NCBI GenBank assembly: GCA_035298385.1
Contig: DATGYC010000109.1
Location: 1 to 14,769 of the forward strand
Direction: 5' to 3'
Length of the DNA: 14,769 bases
From: DATGYC01 sp035298385
GTDB lineage: Bacteria > Bacillota > Sulfobacillia > Symbiobacteriales > Symbiobacteriaceae
Of this stretch, positions 6,638-13,366 are shown in pieces. The first letter of the stretch is position 1. Each line of letters begins with the position of its first letter. The notes under the pieces were generated by a model. It did no database searches, had not been told where the DNA came from, and saw only the letters and a list, made by a program, of their open reading frames with translations. Both the position numbers and the translations under genes were made by a program.

Positions 6638-7393
6638 TTAGGCCTCCTCTACCCGCGGGGCCCAGATCCGCTCGCCAAAGAGCCCAGCCCAGATCACAAA
6701 GGCAAGGATCGCCCCCGTCAGACCGAGCAGGACCCAGGCCAGCGGGCGCCAAGCCCTGGCCACAAACGAGACGGTCTGCCCGGAACCGATCTCGCGCGCC
6801 GAGCGCTCCCACGTGTACTGGGCGCCCGTCCGCTCGTCGGTCACCAGGTACTTCAAATGGTAGACATCCAGCAAGTAGTCCCCCCAGGCCTCATCTGCCA
6901 CCAGATTCGCCGCTGGCTGCGTGAAGACCGCTGCAAGCGTATCGGCGGAGTAGCTGGAGGTCTGCGTCTTCCACGCGAGACCGTAGACGAACGGGGAACG
7001 GGAGAGATTCAGGCTCATCATCCCGGACTCGTTCAACTCGGCCACGGAGCCGAACTCGATCGTCCGGCTGAACCGGGCCTGGCCCCCCTCTTCGAATCGA
7101 TCAAGGCGCCCGCCCATGGCCGATTCAAGGAAGTCGTACTGCTCATTCATCCAGTCCTTGAAGTGCTCTGTGCCAGCGAACTCCGCCAGTATGGACACCC
7201 GACCGTCCGGGTGGAGCCGAATCTGCACGGTCTGCGAGATGCGACCCGGATGGATCGTCTCGCCACTCGTCGCCGTCAGGCTCTCCGGCCTGGCCGCCGG
7301 GGCACGGGCGCCGTCGTGATCAGAGGCTCGGCTCGAACAACCGGCCAGGAGAACCAGGGTCAGGAGGAGGAGCGGAACGATCTTCTTGATCAT
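6638..7393 (-). CDS. Lipoprotein with C-terminal transmembrane anchor
   Basis: This 251-aa protein starts at an ATG preceded by GGGGAGTG, about 10 nt away. Residues 1-19 are a lipoprotein signal (basic MIKK, hydrophobic core, lipobox LLAGC) with lipidated Cys19. A low-complexity linker (20-45) leads to an extracytoplasmic domain (about 50-212) rich in beta strands, including VQIRLHPDGRVSILAEF (56-72). A single hydrophobic helix (about 217-238) is followed by a short tail containing RVEEA. Having both an N-terminal lipid and a C-terminal helix resembles the LppM/DUF3153 layout, but I cannot confirm membership. It is divergent from the Tad operon across a shared 340-bp regulatory region, so co-regulation is possible. 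The function is unknown. A long hairpin separates it from the ATPase gene downstream. Confidence 0.75.
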   Translation of the reverse strand: MIKKIVPLLLLTLVLLAGCSSRASDHDGARAPAARPESLTATSGETIHPGRISQTVQIRLHPDGRVSILAEFAGTEHFKDWMNEQYDFLESAMGGRLDRFEEGGQARFSRTIEFGSVAELNESGMMSLNLSRSPFVYGLAWKTQTSSYSADTLAAVFTQPAANLVADEAWGDYLLDVYHLKYLVTDERTGAQYTWERSAREIGSGQTVSFVARAWRPLAWVLLGLTGAILAFVIWAGLFGERIWAPRVEEA

Positions 7394-7413
7394 TTTTTAT
7401 TCACTCCCCGGTT

Positions 7414-7441
7414 TGATTACCAGAGATTTCTACATAGTCAA
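7414..7441 (-). promoter_or_regulatory. Candidate sigma-A-type promoter for the lipoprotein gene
   Basis: On the minus strand, TTGACT (7436-7441) and TAATCA (7414-7419) are separated by 16 nt. Transcription would begin near 7407, leaving a very short leader that includes the GGGGAGTG ribosome binding site. The -35 is good and the -10 moderate. Confidence 0.45.
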
Positions 7442-7474
7442 ATCAAAAACCTCTACACGTTAAAGTTACTTTGT

Positions 7475-7500
7475 TCACAGTGTTGTGACCGATCGGTTAC
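7475..7500. promoter_or_regulatory. Two adjoining palindromes, candidate operator
   Basis: TCACA-GTGT-TGTGA (7475-7488) adjoins and partly overlaps GTNACCGATCGGTNAC (7485-7500), whose core ACCGATCGGT is a perfect 10-bp palindrome. Both lie in the divergent region, about 34 bp upstream of the lipoprotein -35 box. The symmetry fits binding by a dimeric repressor or activator that could control both directions. No regulator gene is in the window. Confidence 0.4.
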
Positions 7501-7606
7501 AGATCGAGCCACGTGGCGGAGCGCCTCCGCGTCGATCCGGAATGCCGCCCCCCCTGTTTTTGGGAGACCCGGCCCCTTCACTCGGGGGAGAAACCGCCCT
7601 GCCGCG

Positions 7607-7635
7607 TTGTCTGAGATGGAAATGATTGGTAGACT
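7607..7635 (+). promoter_or_regulatory. Candidate promoter of the Tad operon
   Basis: TTGTCT (7607-7612), a 17-nt spacer and TAGACT (7630-7635) match the sigma-A consensus at 4 of 6 positions in each box with ideal spacing. Predicted transcription starts near 7642, which is where the foldable leader begins. Confidence 0.45.
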
Positions 7636-7640
7636 CAACC

Positions 7641-7711
7641 CAAAGGTTCGCTGCTCGGATATCTGGGAAAGCCGGTTCGCCCCGCCACCCCAAGCCGACA
7701 CGAACCCTTTG
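7641..7711 (+). promoter_or_regulatory. Possible structured 5' leader of the Tad operon
   Basis: CAAAGGTTCG (7641-7650) can pair with CGAACCCTTTG (7701-7711) with a single bulge, and flanking CAA/TTG may extend the stem. The stem closes just before the AAAAGGAG ribosome binding site and begins where transcription is predicted to start. The enclosed 50 nt contains short complementary segments such as TCGG/CCGA. It could modulate translation of the first Tad gene. It matches no riboswitch class that I recognise. Confidence 0.3.
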
Positions 7712-7733
7712 ATTGTGAAAAGGAGAGATGGAT

Positions 7734-8447
7734 GTGAAGCAGCGTTCCGGCGGCTCCCTGCTTCTCGTCATCAGCCTCATCGCAGGGCTGGTGGCTGCGT
7801 TCCTGACGGTCTCCGTCGTACGAGGGGCGACCCGCCTTACGAGTGTGATTGTGGCTACCCAGGAGATCCAGCCCTACACCGCCATCACCGCTGAGATGTT
7901 GACCGTGAAGCAACTCCCGGCCTCTGCCGTCTCTGCCGATGCGATCAAGGACCCCGCCGCCCTCGTCGGCCGCTACACCCGCTCCCTCGTCCTGCCGGAT
8001 GCCGTCCTGCGTACCGGCTACCTGGCTACCGCCGCTGGCAACTCGGGCTCCGTCGCCGCCAAGCTCTCTGAGACGAACGTGCCGGGCGCCCGGGCGATGG
8101 CGATCGCCGTTGACAACGCCACAGCCGTCGGCGGGACGCTCCAGGTCGGCGACAAGGTCGACGTGATCGCCGCCGTCAAGGTCGAGCGACAGGGCGCCCC
8201 GACCACCACGGTCTCCAAGGTGATCGCCAAGGGGATCCCGGTTCTCTACACCACCCCCGCCGACACGGCCGCCAAGGCGACCGTCGTCGTCCAGGTCACC
8301 CCGTCCATGGCCGAGGAGATCGCCTACGCCCAGACGGCGGGCACGGTCTACCTTGCCACCAACCCGTACCAGACCGAGCTGACGCCGATCCAGACGAGCG
8401 GCGTCACGCCCGACATCTTCTACCAGCGCTACAGCCCGACAAGGTAG
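7734..8447 (+). CDS. cpaB: Flp/Tad pilus assembly protein CpaB/RcpC (SAF domain)
   Basis: I start at the GTG at 7734 because AGGAG (7721-7725) is 8 nt upstream; the in-frame ATG at 7728 is only 2 nt from that site. The 237-aa product has one N-terminal membrane helix (about 8-28), then a SAF domain (about 36-100, with VIVATQEIQPYTAITAEML), then the RcpC/CpaB domain (about 115-215, with MAIAVDNATAVGGTLQVGD and KVDVI). In diderm bacteria CpaB sits in the periplasm and helps the secretin and pilus pass the wall. In a monoderm it would be an extracytoplasmic assembly factor of the Tad machine. It is the first gene of the operon, with a possible structured leader upstream and the CpaE-like gene 10 bp downstream. 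The length is a little short for the family. Confidence 0.88.
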   Translation: MKQRSGGSLLLVISLIAGLVAAFLTVSVVRGATRLTSVIVATQEIQPYTAITAEMLTVKQLPASAVSADAIKDPAALVGRYTRSLVLPDAVLRTGYLATAAGNSGSVAAKLSETNVPGARAMAIAVDNATAVGGTLQVGDKVDVIAAVKVERQGAPTTTVSKVIAKGIPVLYTTPADTAAKATVVVQVTPSMAEEIAYAQTAGTVYLATNPYQTELTPIQTSGVTPDIFYQRYSPTR

Positions 8448-8457
8448 GTGAGCGCCC

Positions 8458-9252
8458 ATGACAGCACCGCTGATTGCGGTCTGGTCCCCCAAGGGTGGGG
8501 TCGGTAAGACCTTCCTCGCCGCCGGGCTCGCCCTGCACCTGCAACGGCGCTGCCCGCAGGGTGCGATCCTGGTCGATCTGGATGCCGGCAAGTCCGACCT
8601 GCCGGCCCTCTTGAAGACCTCCCCCCGCCCCTCCATCTTGGATGCGGCGGACGGCAGTGGGCGCCTGGTCAAACACCCCACCGGCCTCGCCATCCTGGCC
8701 GGCCCGCCCCGCCTCGTCGAGGAGGGGCTCGTCACCGCCGAGCTAACGGCCGGGGTCCTTGACCAACTCCTAGCCGGCGACCAGCCAGTCGTCGTCGACC
8801 TGGCCGCCCAGCTAAGAGACTCGACCCTGACGACGCTCGAGCGGGCCGACGTGGTCCTGCTGGTCACCACGCCCGACCTGCTCTCGATCTGGGCCTGCCG
8901 CCGCTTCATCCAGGAGGCGGAGCTGATCGGACTCTCCCTGGCCCACTGGAAGCTCGTCGTCAACCGGGAGCTGGACGAGATGCCGATCCCGCTGACGGAG
9001 ATTCGGGAGCTGATCGGCCTGCCGATGGCCGGCGTGATCCCCGACCTGCCGCCACTAGCGAAGGCCGTCAACTCCGGGATGATCACAGCCCTCGGCCACA
9101 CCAATACCGAGTTCGCCTTTTCCATCCACGAGATCACCAACCGGTTCGGTCTGCGCCAGATCCCGCTGATCCACATGCCGGGCGCCCACCGGGTCGAACC
9201 GTCCGCGACCGGCCTGATGGCGGCCTTCAAAAGGTGGTGGCGTAACGTATGA
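8458..9252 (+). CDS. CpaE/TadZ-like ParA/MinD-superfamily ATPase
   Basis: This 264-aa protein has a deviant Walker A motif, KGGVGKT (12-18), a second Asp-containing strand, ILVDLDAGKSDLP (37-49), and Walker B, VVVDLA (111-116, D114). These place it in the ParA/MinD superfamily of P-loop ATPases. In Tad loci the CpaE/TadZ member localises the machine, often to a pole, and sits next to cpaF, as here. Usual CpaE proteins carry an N-terminal pseudo-receiver domain of about 130 residues. This one begins directly at the P-loop strand, so that domain is absent. The C-terminal 40 residues end in a basic, Trp-rich helix (AAFKRWWRNV) that could bind membrane, as in MinD; this is inference. An AGGTGAG ribosome binding site precedes the ATG, and the stop overlaps the cpaF start (ATGA). 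Confidence 0.85.
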   Translation: MTAPLIAVWSPKGGVGKTFLAAGLALHLQRRCPQGAILVDLDAGKSDLPALLKTSPRPSILDAADGSGRLVKHPTGLAILAGPPRLVEEGLVTAELTAGVLDQLLAGDQPVVVDLAAQLRDSTLTTLERADVVLLVTTPDLLSIWACRRFIQEAELIGLSLAHWKLVVNRELDEMPIPLTEIRELIGLPMAGVIPDLPPLAKAVNSGMITALGHTNTEFAFSIHEITNRFGLRQIPLIHMPGAHRVEPSATGLMAAFKRWWRNV

Positions 9253-10538
9253 GCCTGGTCCAGCAACGGCTGGCCCGCCAGGCCGGCGCCGCCACCCCCG
9301 GAACGCAGGAGTCCTACCTCGCCCTCAAGTCAAAGGTGCGGGAGGGACTGCTCGGGCGGATCGACCCGAACCTGCTCTTCCGGCCGCATGACAGCCACCT
9401 CCTGACGACGATCCGCAAGGAGATCAGCGAGCTGATCGAGGCCGACCCCTCGATCCCGGCGGGCGCCCGCCCCAGCCTGATCACCCGCCTCACCTACGAG
9501 ATCGCCGGCTTCGGGGCGATCCAGCCCCTGATCGACGACCCGACGGTCAGCGAGATCATGGTCAACCGCTGGGATGACATCTGGGTCGAGCGGGCCGGCC
9601 AGATCAGCCCCGAGGCCTCGATCAAGTTCGGCAGTGAGCGGGACGTCCGGGACCTTTGCGAGCGGATCGCCCTGCCGCTCCGCCGCCGCATCGACGAGAC
9701 GAACCCGATCCTCGACGGCCGCCTGCCGGACGGGAGCCGCGTCAACGCCGTCCTCACACCGGTCGCGCTGAACGGGACCTGCGTCACCATCCGCAAGTTC
9801 ATGCGGGCGCTGACCGTCGACCGCTTGATGGAGGTCGGCACGCTCACCCCGCGAGTCGCCCAGTTCCTGAACGCCTGCGTCCTCGCCCGCTGCAACATCC
9901 TGGTCATCGGTGGGACGAGCTCGGGGAAGACGGCGCTGCTGAACGCCCTCTCCTCTTTCATTCCCGCTGATGAGCGGATCGTGACGATCGAGGATGCCGC
10001 CGAGCTGATGCTCCAGCAGCCCCACGTCCTCCGGCTGGAGACCCGGCCGCAGAACGTGGAGGGCCGGGGCGAGATCTCGATCCGGGAACTGGTCCGCAAC
10101 TCCCTGCGGATGCGGCCCGACCGGATCGTCGTCGGCGAGTGCCGCGGGCCGGAGGCCCTCGACATGATGCAGGCGGCCAACACCGGCCACGATGGTACCT
10201 TCTCAACCCTGCACGCCAACTCCCCCGCCGACGGCCTTGCCCGGCTGGAGACGATGGTCCTGATGGCCGACTCGGGCCTGCCCGCCCGGGCGATCCGCAG
10301 CCAGATCGCCTCCGCCTTCGACCTGATCGTCGAGGTCGGCCGGCTCAAGTCCGGCAAGCGGCGAATCCTGACGATCGCCGAGGTCGCCAAGGCCGAGGAT
10401 GGGGATTTGACGACGCGGGAGCTCTTCCGCTACTCGCCGGCGACCGACCGACTTGACCGGGCCGCGGCGCCCCTCCGGGTGCTCGAGCGGTGCCAGTGGG
10501 CCGGGGTCGCCCTGGAAGGGGGGAATCCCAGTGTTTGA
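9249..10538 (+). CDS. cpaF: Tad pilus secretion ATPase CpaF/TadA
   Basis: This 429-aa type II/IV secretion-family hexameric ATPase has an N-terminal domain (about 50-170, with DDPTVSEIMVN), Walker A GGTSSGKT (221-228), an Asp box IEDAAEL (247-253), Walker B DRIVVGE (291-297) and a His box GHDGTFSTLHANS (313-325). This complete set indicates an active motor. It powers pilin polymerisation, and in TadA-type systems probably retraction, from the cytoplasmic face of the TadB/TadC platform. The start overlaps the CpaE-like stop by 4 bp and its stop overlaps the tadB start by 8 bp, so translation is likely coupled. The C-terminal tail after about residue 380 is short and family-typical. Confidence 0.96.
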   Translation: MSLVQQRLARQAGAATPGTQESYLALKSKVREGLLGRIDPNLLFRPHDSHLLTTIRKEISELIEADPSIPAGARPSLITRLTYEIAGFGAIQPLIDDPTVSEIMVNRWDDIWVERAGQISPEASIKFGSERDVRDLCERIALPLRRRIDETNPILDGRLPDGSRVNAVLTPVALNGTCVTIRKFMRALTVDRLMEVGTLTPRVAQFLNACVLARCNILVIGGTSSGKTALLNALSSFIPADERIVTIEDAAELMLQQPHVLRLETRPQNVEGRGEISIRELVRNSLRMRPDRIVVGECRGPEALDMMQAANTGHDGTFSTLHANSPADGLARLETMVLMADSGLPARAIRSQIASAFDLIVEVGRLKSGKRRILTIAEVAKAEDGDLTTRELFRYSPATDRLDRAAAPLRVLERCQWAGVALEGGNPSV

Positions 10539-11385
10539 GGTAATCGGCCTGCTCACCTTCGCTGCCATCGCCCTCGCCGTCTTAGCCACCAAGCAGCGGG
10601 CGCCCGGCGCCGAGCAGCAGCCCGCCAAGACCGATCGCCCCTCCTTCCTCGACCGGTTGGAGCGGGAGATGCGCCAGGCGGGCCTCTCCTGGACCCGGCA
10701 GACCTACTTCGCCTTCCTGGGCGCCGGGGCGGCAGCCTTCGTCGTCACCTTCGCCTTCGGCCGGCCGACAGAGGCGATCCTTCTCGCCCTGGTCGCCGCC
10801 ATCGGCCCGGTCATCTTCATCCGGCGCCTCCGGGCCGCCCGGCAGGGCCAGTTCGCCCGCCAGCTCCCCGCAGCGCTCTTCCTGGGCGCCTCGGTGATGC
10901 GGGCCGGCGGCACGCTCCTGCAAGCGGTCGACTCGATCGCCCAGGAGATGCCCGACCCGCTCGGCACCGAGTTCAAGCGGATCCAGGCGCAGATGCGCCT
11001 GCAGGTCCCCGCCCACGAAGCGATGCACGAGGCGATGGAGCGAGTCGGCGTCCGCGAGTTCGCCGCCGTCGTGGTGGCCGCCCGGATCACGGCCGAGGTC
11101 GGCGGCAACATGGCGCACATCCTGGACCAGATCGCAAGAGCGATCATGGACGCCCAGCACGCCAGCCGAACCGTCCAGGCCTTCACCACCGAAGGTCGCC
11201 TCTCGACCAACCTGATCGCCGCCATGCCCTTCGTCGTGATGGGCCTCCTGCAGGTCCTCTCCCCCGGCTACTTCGCCCCGCTCTTTGAGACCTGGCCGGG
11301 CCGGATCATCCTCTTCCTCTGCCTCGGCTGTATCGCACTCGGCTACTCGGTCATCCGCAAGATGGTCGAGATCAAGGTCACCTAA
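10531..11385 (+). CDS. tadB: Tad pilus inner-membrane platform protein TadB
   Basis: I start at the GTG at 10531: AAGGGGGG lies 7 nt upstream and the protein then begins with a membrane helix (MFEVIGLLTFAAIALAVL). The ATG at 10453 would add 26 hydrophilic residues that overlap cpaF. The 284-aa product has helices at about 2-20, 58-76, 82-98 and 227-275. Its T2SS-F domain spans about 108-245 (FARQLPAALFLGASVMRAGG, then a second half with RITAEVGGNMAHILDQIA). TadB and TadC together form the membrane platform moved by CpaF. The 8-bp overlap with cpaF and 15-bp gap to tadC support one transcript. Confidence 0.93.
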   Translation: MFEVIGLLTFAAIALAVLATKQRAPGAEQQPAKTDRPSFLDRLEREMRQAGLSWTRQTYFAFLGAGAAAFVVTFAFGRPTEAILLALVAAIGPVIFIRRLRAARQGQFARQLPAALFLGASVMRAGGTLLQAVDSIAQEMPDPLGTEFKRIQAQMRLQVPAHEAMHEAMERVGVREFAAVVVAARITAEVGGNMAHILDQIARAIMDAQHASRTVQAFTTEGRLSTNLIAAMPFVVMGLLQVLSPGYFAPLFETWPGRIILFLCLGCIALGYSVIRKMVEIKVT

Positions 11386-11400
11386 GGAGGTGTCACGGGC

Positions 11401-12273
11401 ATGTGGATGATTGGACTGATGATGCTCGTGGCGGTCAGCGGGGGGATCCTCGCGGCCTACCTCATGAAGCGTGAGCCGGTCAGCCGGGTGCGGCGGATCT
11501 TCCAGGAGCTGGAGGGCCAGCCGATCCCGCTCGCTGAGCAGGAGAGGCCCGCCGCCAAGGGTCTCTCGAGGCTCGGGCGCCTGATGCCGGGCGCCGTGAT
11601 GGCCAGCTACCGCGAGCGTCTCCTCTGGGCGGGGCGCCCCGGCGGCCTCGACGCAGCCCAGTTCCTCGGCCTGAAGCTGGTCGGGCTGGTCACCCTCCCG
11701 CTCTTCGTCCCCCTCCTCTCACTCTTCCAGCTGGACTCGACCAGCTATCTCCTGATCGCCCTGCTCGCTCCGGTCGGCTTCCTTCTGCCGGACATGTGGC
11801 TGAACGGTCGCCTGTCCGAGCGGAAGCGGATCGTCCAGGAGGAGCTCCCCTTCGTCGCCGACCTGATCGCAACCGCCGTCGCTGCTGGCCTCTCCCTGAC
11901 GGAGGCGGTCCGGCGGGTGGCTGAGGATGCGGGCGGCCTCGTCGCTGGCGAGTTCCTGCGGACCGTCCAGGAGATGGCCGCCGGTAAGCCCCGCCAGCAG
12001 GCCTGGCGTGACCTGATCGACCGGGTCCCGACGGATGAGTTCCGTACTATCGTCAACGCCATCATGGGCGCCGAGCAGTATGGAACCTCTGTCGCTGAGA
12101 TCCTGCAGTATCAGGTAAAGCAGATCCGCTCGGTCAAGCAGCAGGAGGCCCAGCGCATCGCCCAGACGGTCACCGTCAAGATGCGCGTGCCGATGCTGAT
12201 CCTGATCCTCCTGCCCTTCATGGTCCTCCTACTCGGGCCGGCGCTCCTCCAGATCGCCGTCCTGCTGGATTAG
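11401..12273 (+). CDS. tadC: Tad pilus inner-membrane platform protein TadC
   Basis: This 290-aa protein starts at an ATG preceded by a full AAGGAGGTG 8 nt upstream. Helices lie at about 3-22, 88-110, 115-133 and 262-288. The T2SS-F domain (about 148-272) reads LPFVADLIATAVAAGLSLTEA, then TDEFRTIVNAIMGAEQYGTSVAEIL, the usual TadC pattern. It partners TadB as the membrane base of the pilus machine and contacts the CpaF ATPase. Length and topology are typical for the family. It lies 15 bp after tadB and 12 bp before tadE. Confidence 0.93.
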   Translation: MWMIGLMMLVAVSGGILAAYLMKREPVSRVRRIFQELEGQPIPLAEQERPAAKGLSRLGRLMPGAVMASYRERLLWAGRPGGLDAAQFLGLKLVGLVTLPLFVPLLSLFQLDSTSYLLIALLAPVGFLLPDMWLNGRLSERKRIVQEELPFVADLIATAVAAGLSLTEAVRRVAEDAGGLVAGEFLRTVQEMAAGKPRQQAWRDLIDRVPTDEFRTIVNAIMGAEQYGTSVAEILQYQVKQIRSVKQQEAQRIAQTVTVKMRVPMLILILLPFMVLLLGPALLQIAVLLD

Positions 12274-12285
12274 GGGGTGGGTGAG

Positions 12286-12711
12286 ATGATCAAGCACAAA
12301 CGCAAGAGCGGCTCCGCCATGGTCGAGTTCGCCCTGATCGCCCCCCTCCTGATCCTCGTCCTGCTCGGGATCATGGTGATGGGCATCATGATCAATTCCA
12401 AGATCGTCGTGGCCGGCGCCGCCCGTGATGCGGGCCGGACCTGGGCGATCTACAAGCAGGACGCCATGGCCCGAGACCGGGCAGCGGACGCCATCCGGGA
12501 CGGCGGGCTGAAGTGGGCAGCAGACGGCAAGGTCCTCTTCGAGCCGGGCCGCGACGTCCACTTCACCTCAAGAGGCGGCGGCTGGATCGAAGCGACCGTC
12601 ACCTACAAGCAGCCCGTCTTCGTCCCCCTGATCGCTGAACTGCTTGAAGGGGTTGGGGCGGACGGCCTGGTCACGCTCCGCTCGACCGCCATCTTCAAGG
12701 TGGAGAGGTAG
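12286..12711 (+). CDS. tadE: TadE-like pseudopilin
   Basis: The ATG at 12286 is preferred because GGGGG (12273-12277) is 8 nt upstream; the GTG at 12277 overlaps that site. The 141-aa protein has a basic tail (KHKRKSGS), then the TadE signature GSAMVEFALIAPLLILVLLG (9-28) with the conserved Glu14 in a membrane helix (about 13-36). A globular outside domain with the ARDAGRTWA pattern (46-54) follows. TadE is a minor pseudopilin normally processed by the TadV/CpaA prepilin peptidase, whose gene is not in this window. It probably initiates or caps the pilus. It is directly abutted by the next gene with no gap. Confidence 0.9.
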   Translation: MIKHKRKSGSAMVEFALIAPLLILVLLGIMVMGIMINSKIVVAGAARDAGRTWAIYKQDAMARDRAADAIRDGGLKWAADGKVLFEPGRDVHFTSRGGGWIEATVTYKQPVFVPLIAELLEGVGADGLVTLRSTAIFKVER

Positions 12712-13353
12712 GTGAAGAGGATGCGCCGTAGGTCCACGCACCGTGGCGGCGTGATGGTCACCACCGCCGTCGCCTTCCTCGCCCTGCTCCTCTTCGCCGG
12801 GATGGCCCTCGACTTCGGGCGAGCCCATCTCCTGAAGGCCCAACTGCAGACAGCCGTCGACGCCTCTGCCCTGGCGGGCGCCCTCCAGGTCGTCCCCATG
12901 CGGGCGATTGCACGGGATCGTTGGCTCCGGATCGATGAGACGTGCCTCGATCCGGTGACAAAGAAGCCCAGCCTCTGCTCGCACTGGGAACGGGTAGCGC
13001 CAGCCACCGCCGAGGGGCGAGTACAAGACCTGAGGGGCGACGGCGCCCTGCGGGCGACTGCCTCGCAGTGCGCCGACCCGTACCGGTGCGGCTCGGTCCG
13101 GATCACCCGGGAATGGCTCCTCCTGCCCGACTCGACCGAGCCGATGGCCCGCACCGCCTTCGACAAGAACAAGAGCTGGCCCATCGGCCGACTCGGCGCC
13201 ACCGTCGAGGGCGTCTCCGTCACCATCGACCGGGCCAAGGCGGAGGTGACCACCACCTCGACCATCCGCATCCCGACTACCTTCCTGCGCCTGGTGGGGA
13301 TCACCGAACTGCGCTTTACCCGACACGGATCAGCCCAACCGGTCCACCGCTAA
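12712..13353 (+). CDS. TadG-like Flp pilus-assembly protein (TadE/G N-terminal type)
   Basis: This 213-aa protein begins at a GTG immediately after the tadE stop. GGTGGAG lies 6 nt upstream; the ATG at 12721 is an alternative. A basic N-terminus (KRMRRRSTHRGG) leads to a membrane helix (about 14-36) and the TadG_N signature (ALDFGRAHLLKAQLQTAVDASALAGAL, about 32-58). The outside region has four Cys (78, 89, 120, 126) that could form two disulfides. Typical TadG is much longer and carries a von Willebrand A domain. That domain is absent here, so this is a short 'Flp pilus-assembly TadE/G-like' form. It is probably a minor pilin-like component anchored in the membrane. It lies 13 bp before the stalk-domain gene. 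Confidence 0.85.
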   Translation: MKRMRRRSTHRGGVMVTTAVAFLALLLFAGMALDFGRAHLLKAQLQTAVDASALAGALQVVPMRAIARDRWLRIDETCLDPVTKKPSLCSHWERVAPATAEGRVQDLRGDGALRATASQCADPYRCGSVRITREWLLLPDSTEPMARTAFDKNKSWPIGRLGATVEGVSVTIDRAKAEVTTTSTIRIPTTFLRLVGITELRFTRHGSAQPVHR

Positions 13354-13366
13354 GGGGGCATCTCGT

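Larger units (their letters stand above)
7394..7733. other. Divergent intergenic region between the lipoprotein and the Tad operon
   Basis: No gene is supported in this 340-bp stretch. The left third (7394-7500) is AT-rich compared with the rest of the window and holds a leftward promoter candidate and two palindromes. The middle (7501-7606) is GC-rich with a small hairpin (GCGGAG 7516-7521 with CTCCGC 7525-7530) and homopolymer runs of C and T. The right third holds a rightward promoter candidate and a leader that can fold. I compared the leader by eye with c-di-GMP, TPP and cobalamin riboswitch cores and found no convincing match. Confidence 0.6.

Noticed and set aside
7641..7711. Known riboswitch (c-di-GMP-I, TPP or cobalamin) upstream of the Tad operon
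   Set aside because: Fragments such as CTGAGA and GGGAAAGCCGG recall known cores, but the required partner segments (for example GGGGTTACC or the B12 box) are absent.
7635..9266. Minus-strand 543-codon frame opposite cpaB and the cpaE-like gene
   Set aside because: It is a GC-rich shadow of two genes with recognised domains. It has Arg/Ser/Gly-rich composition and no motif.
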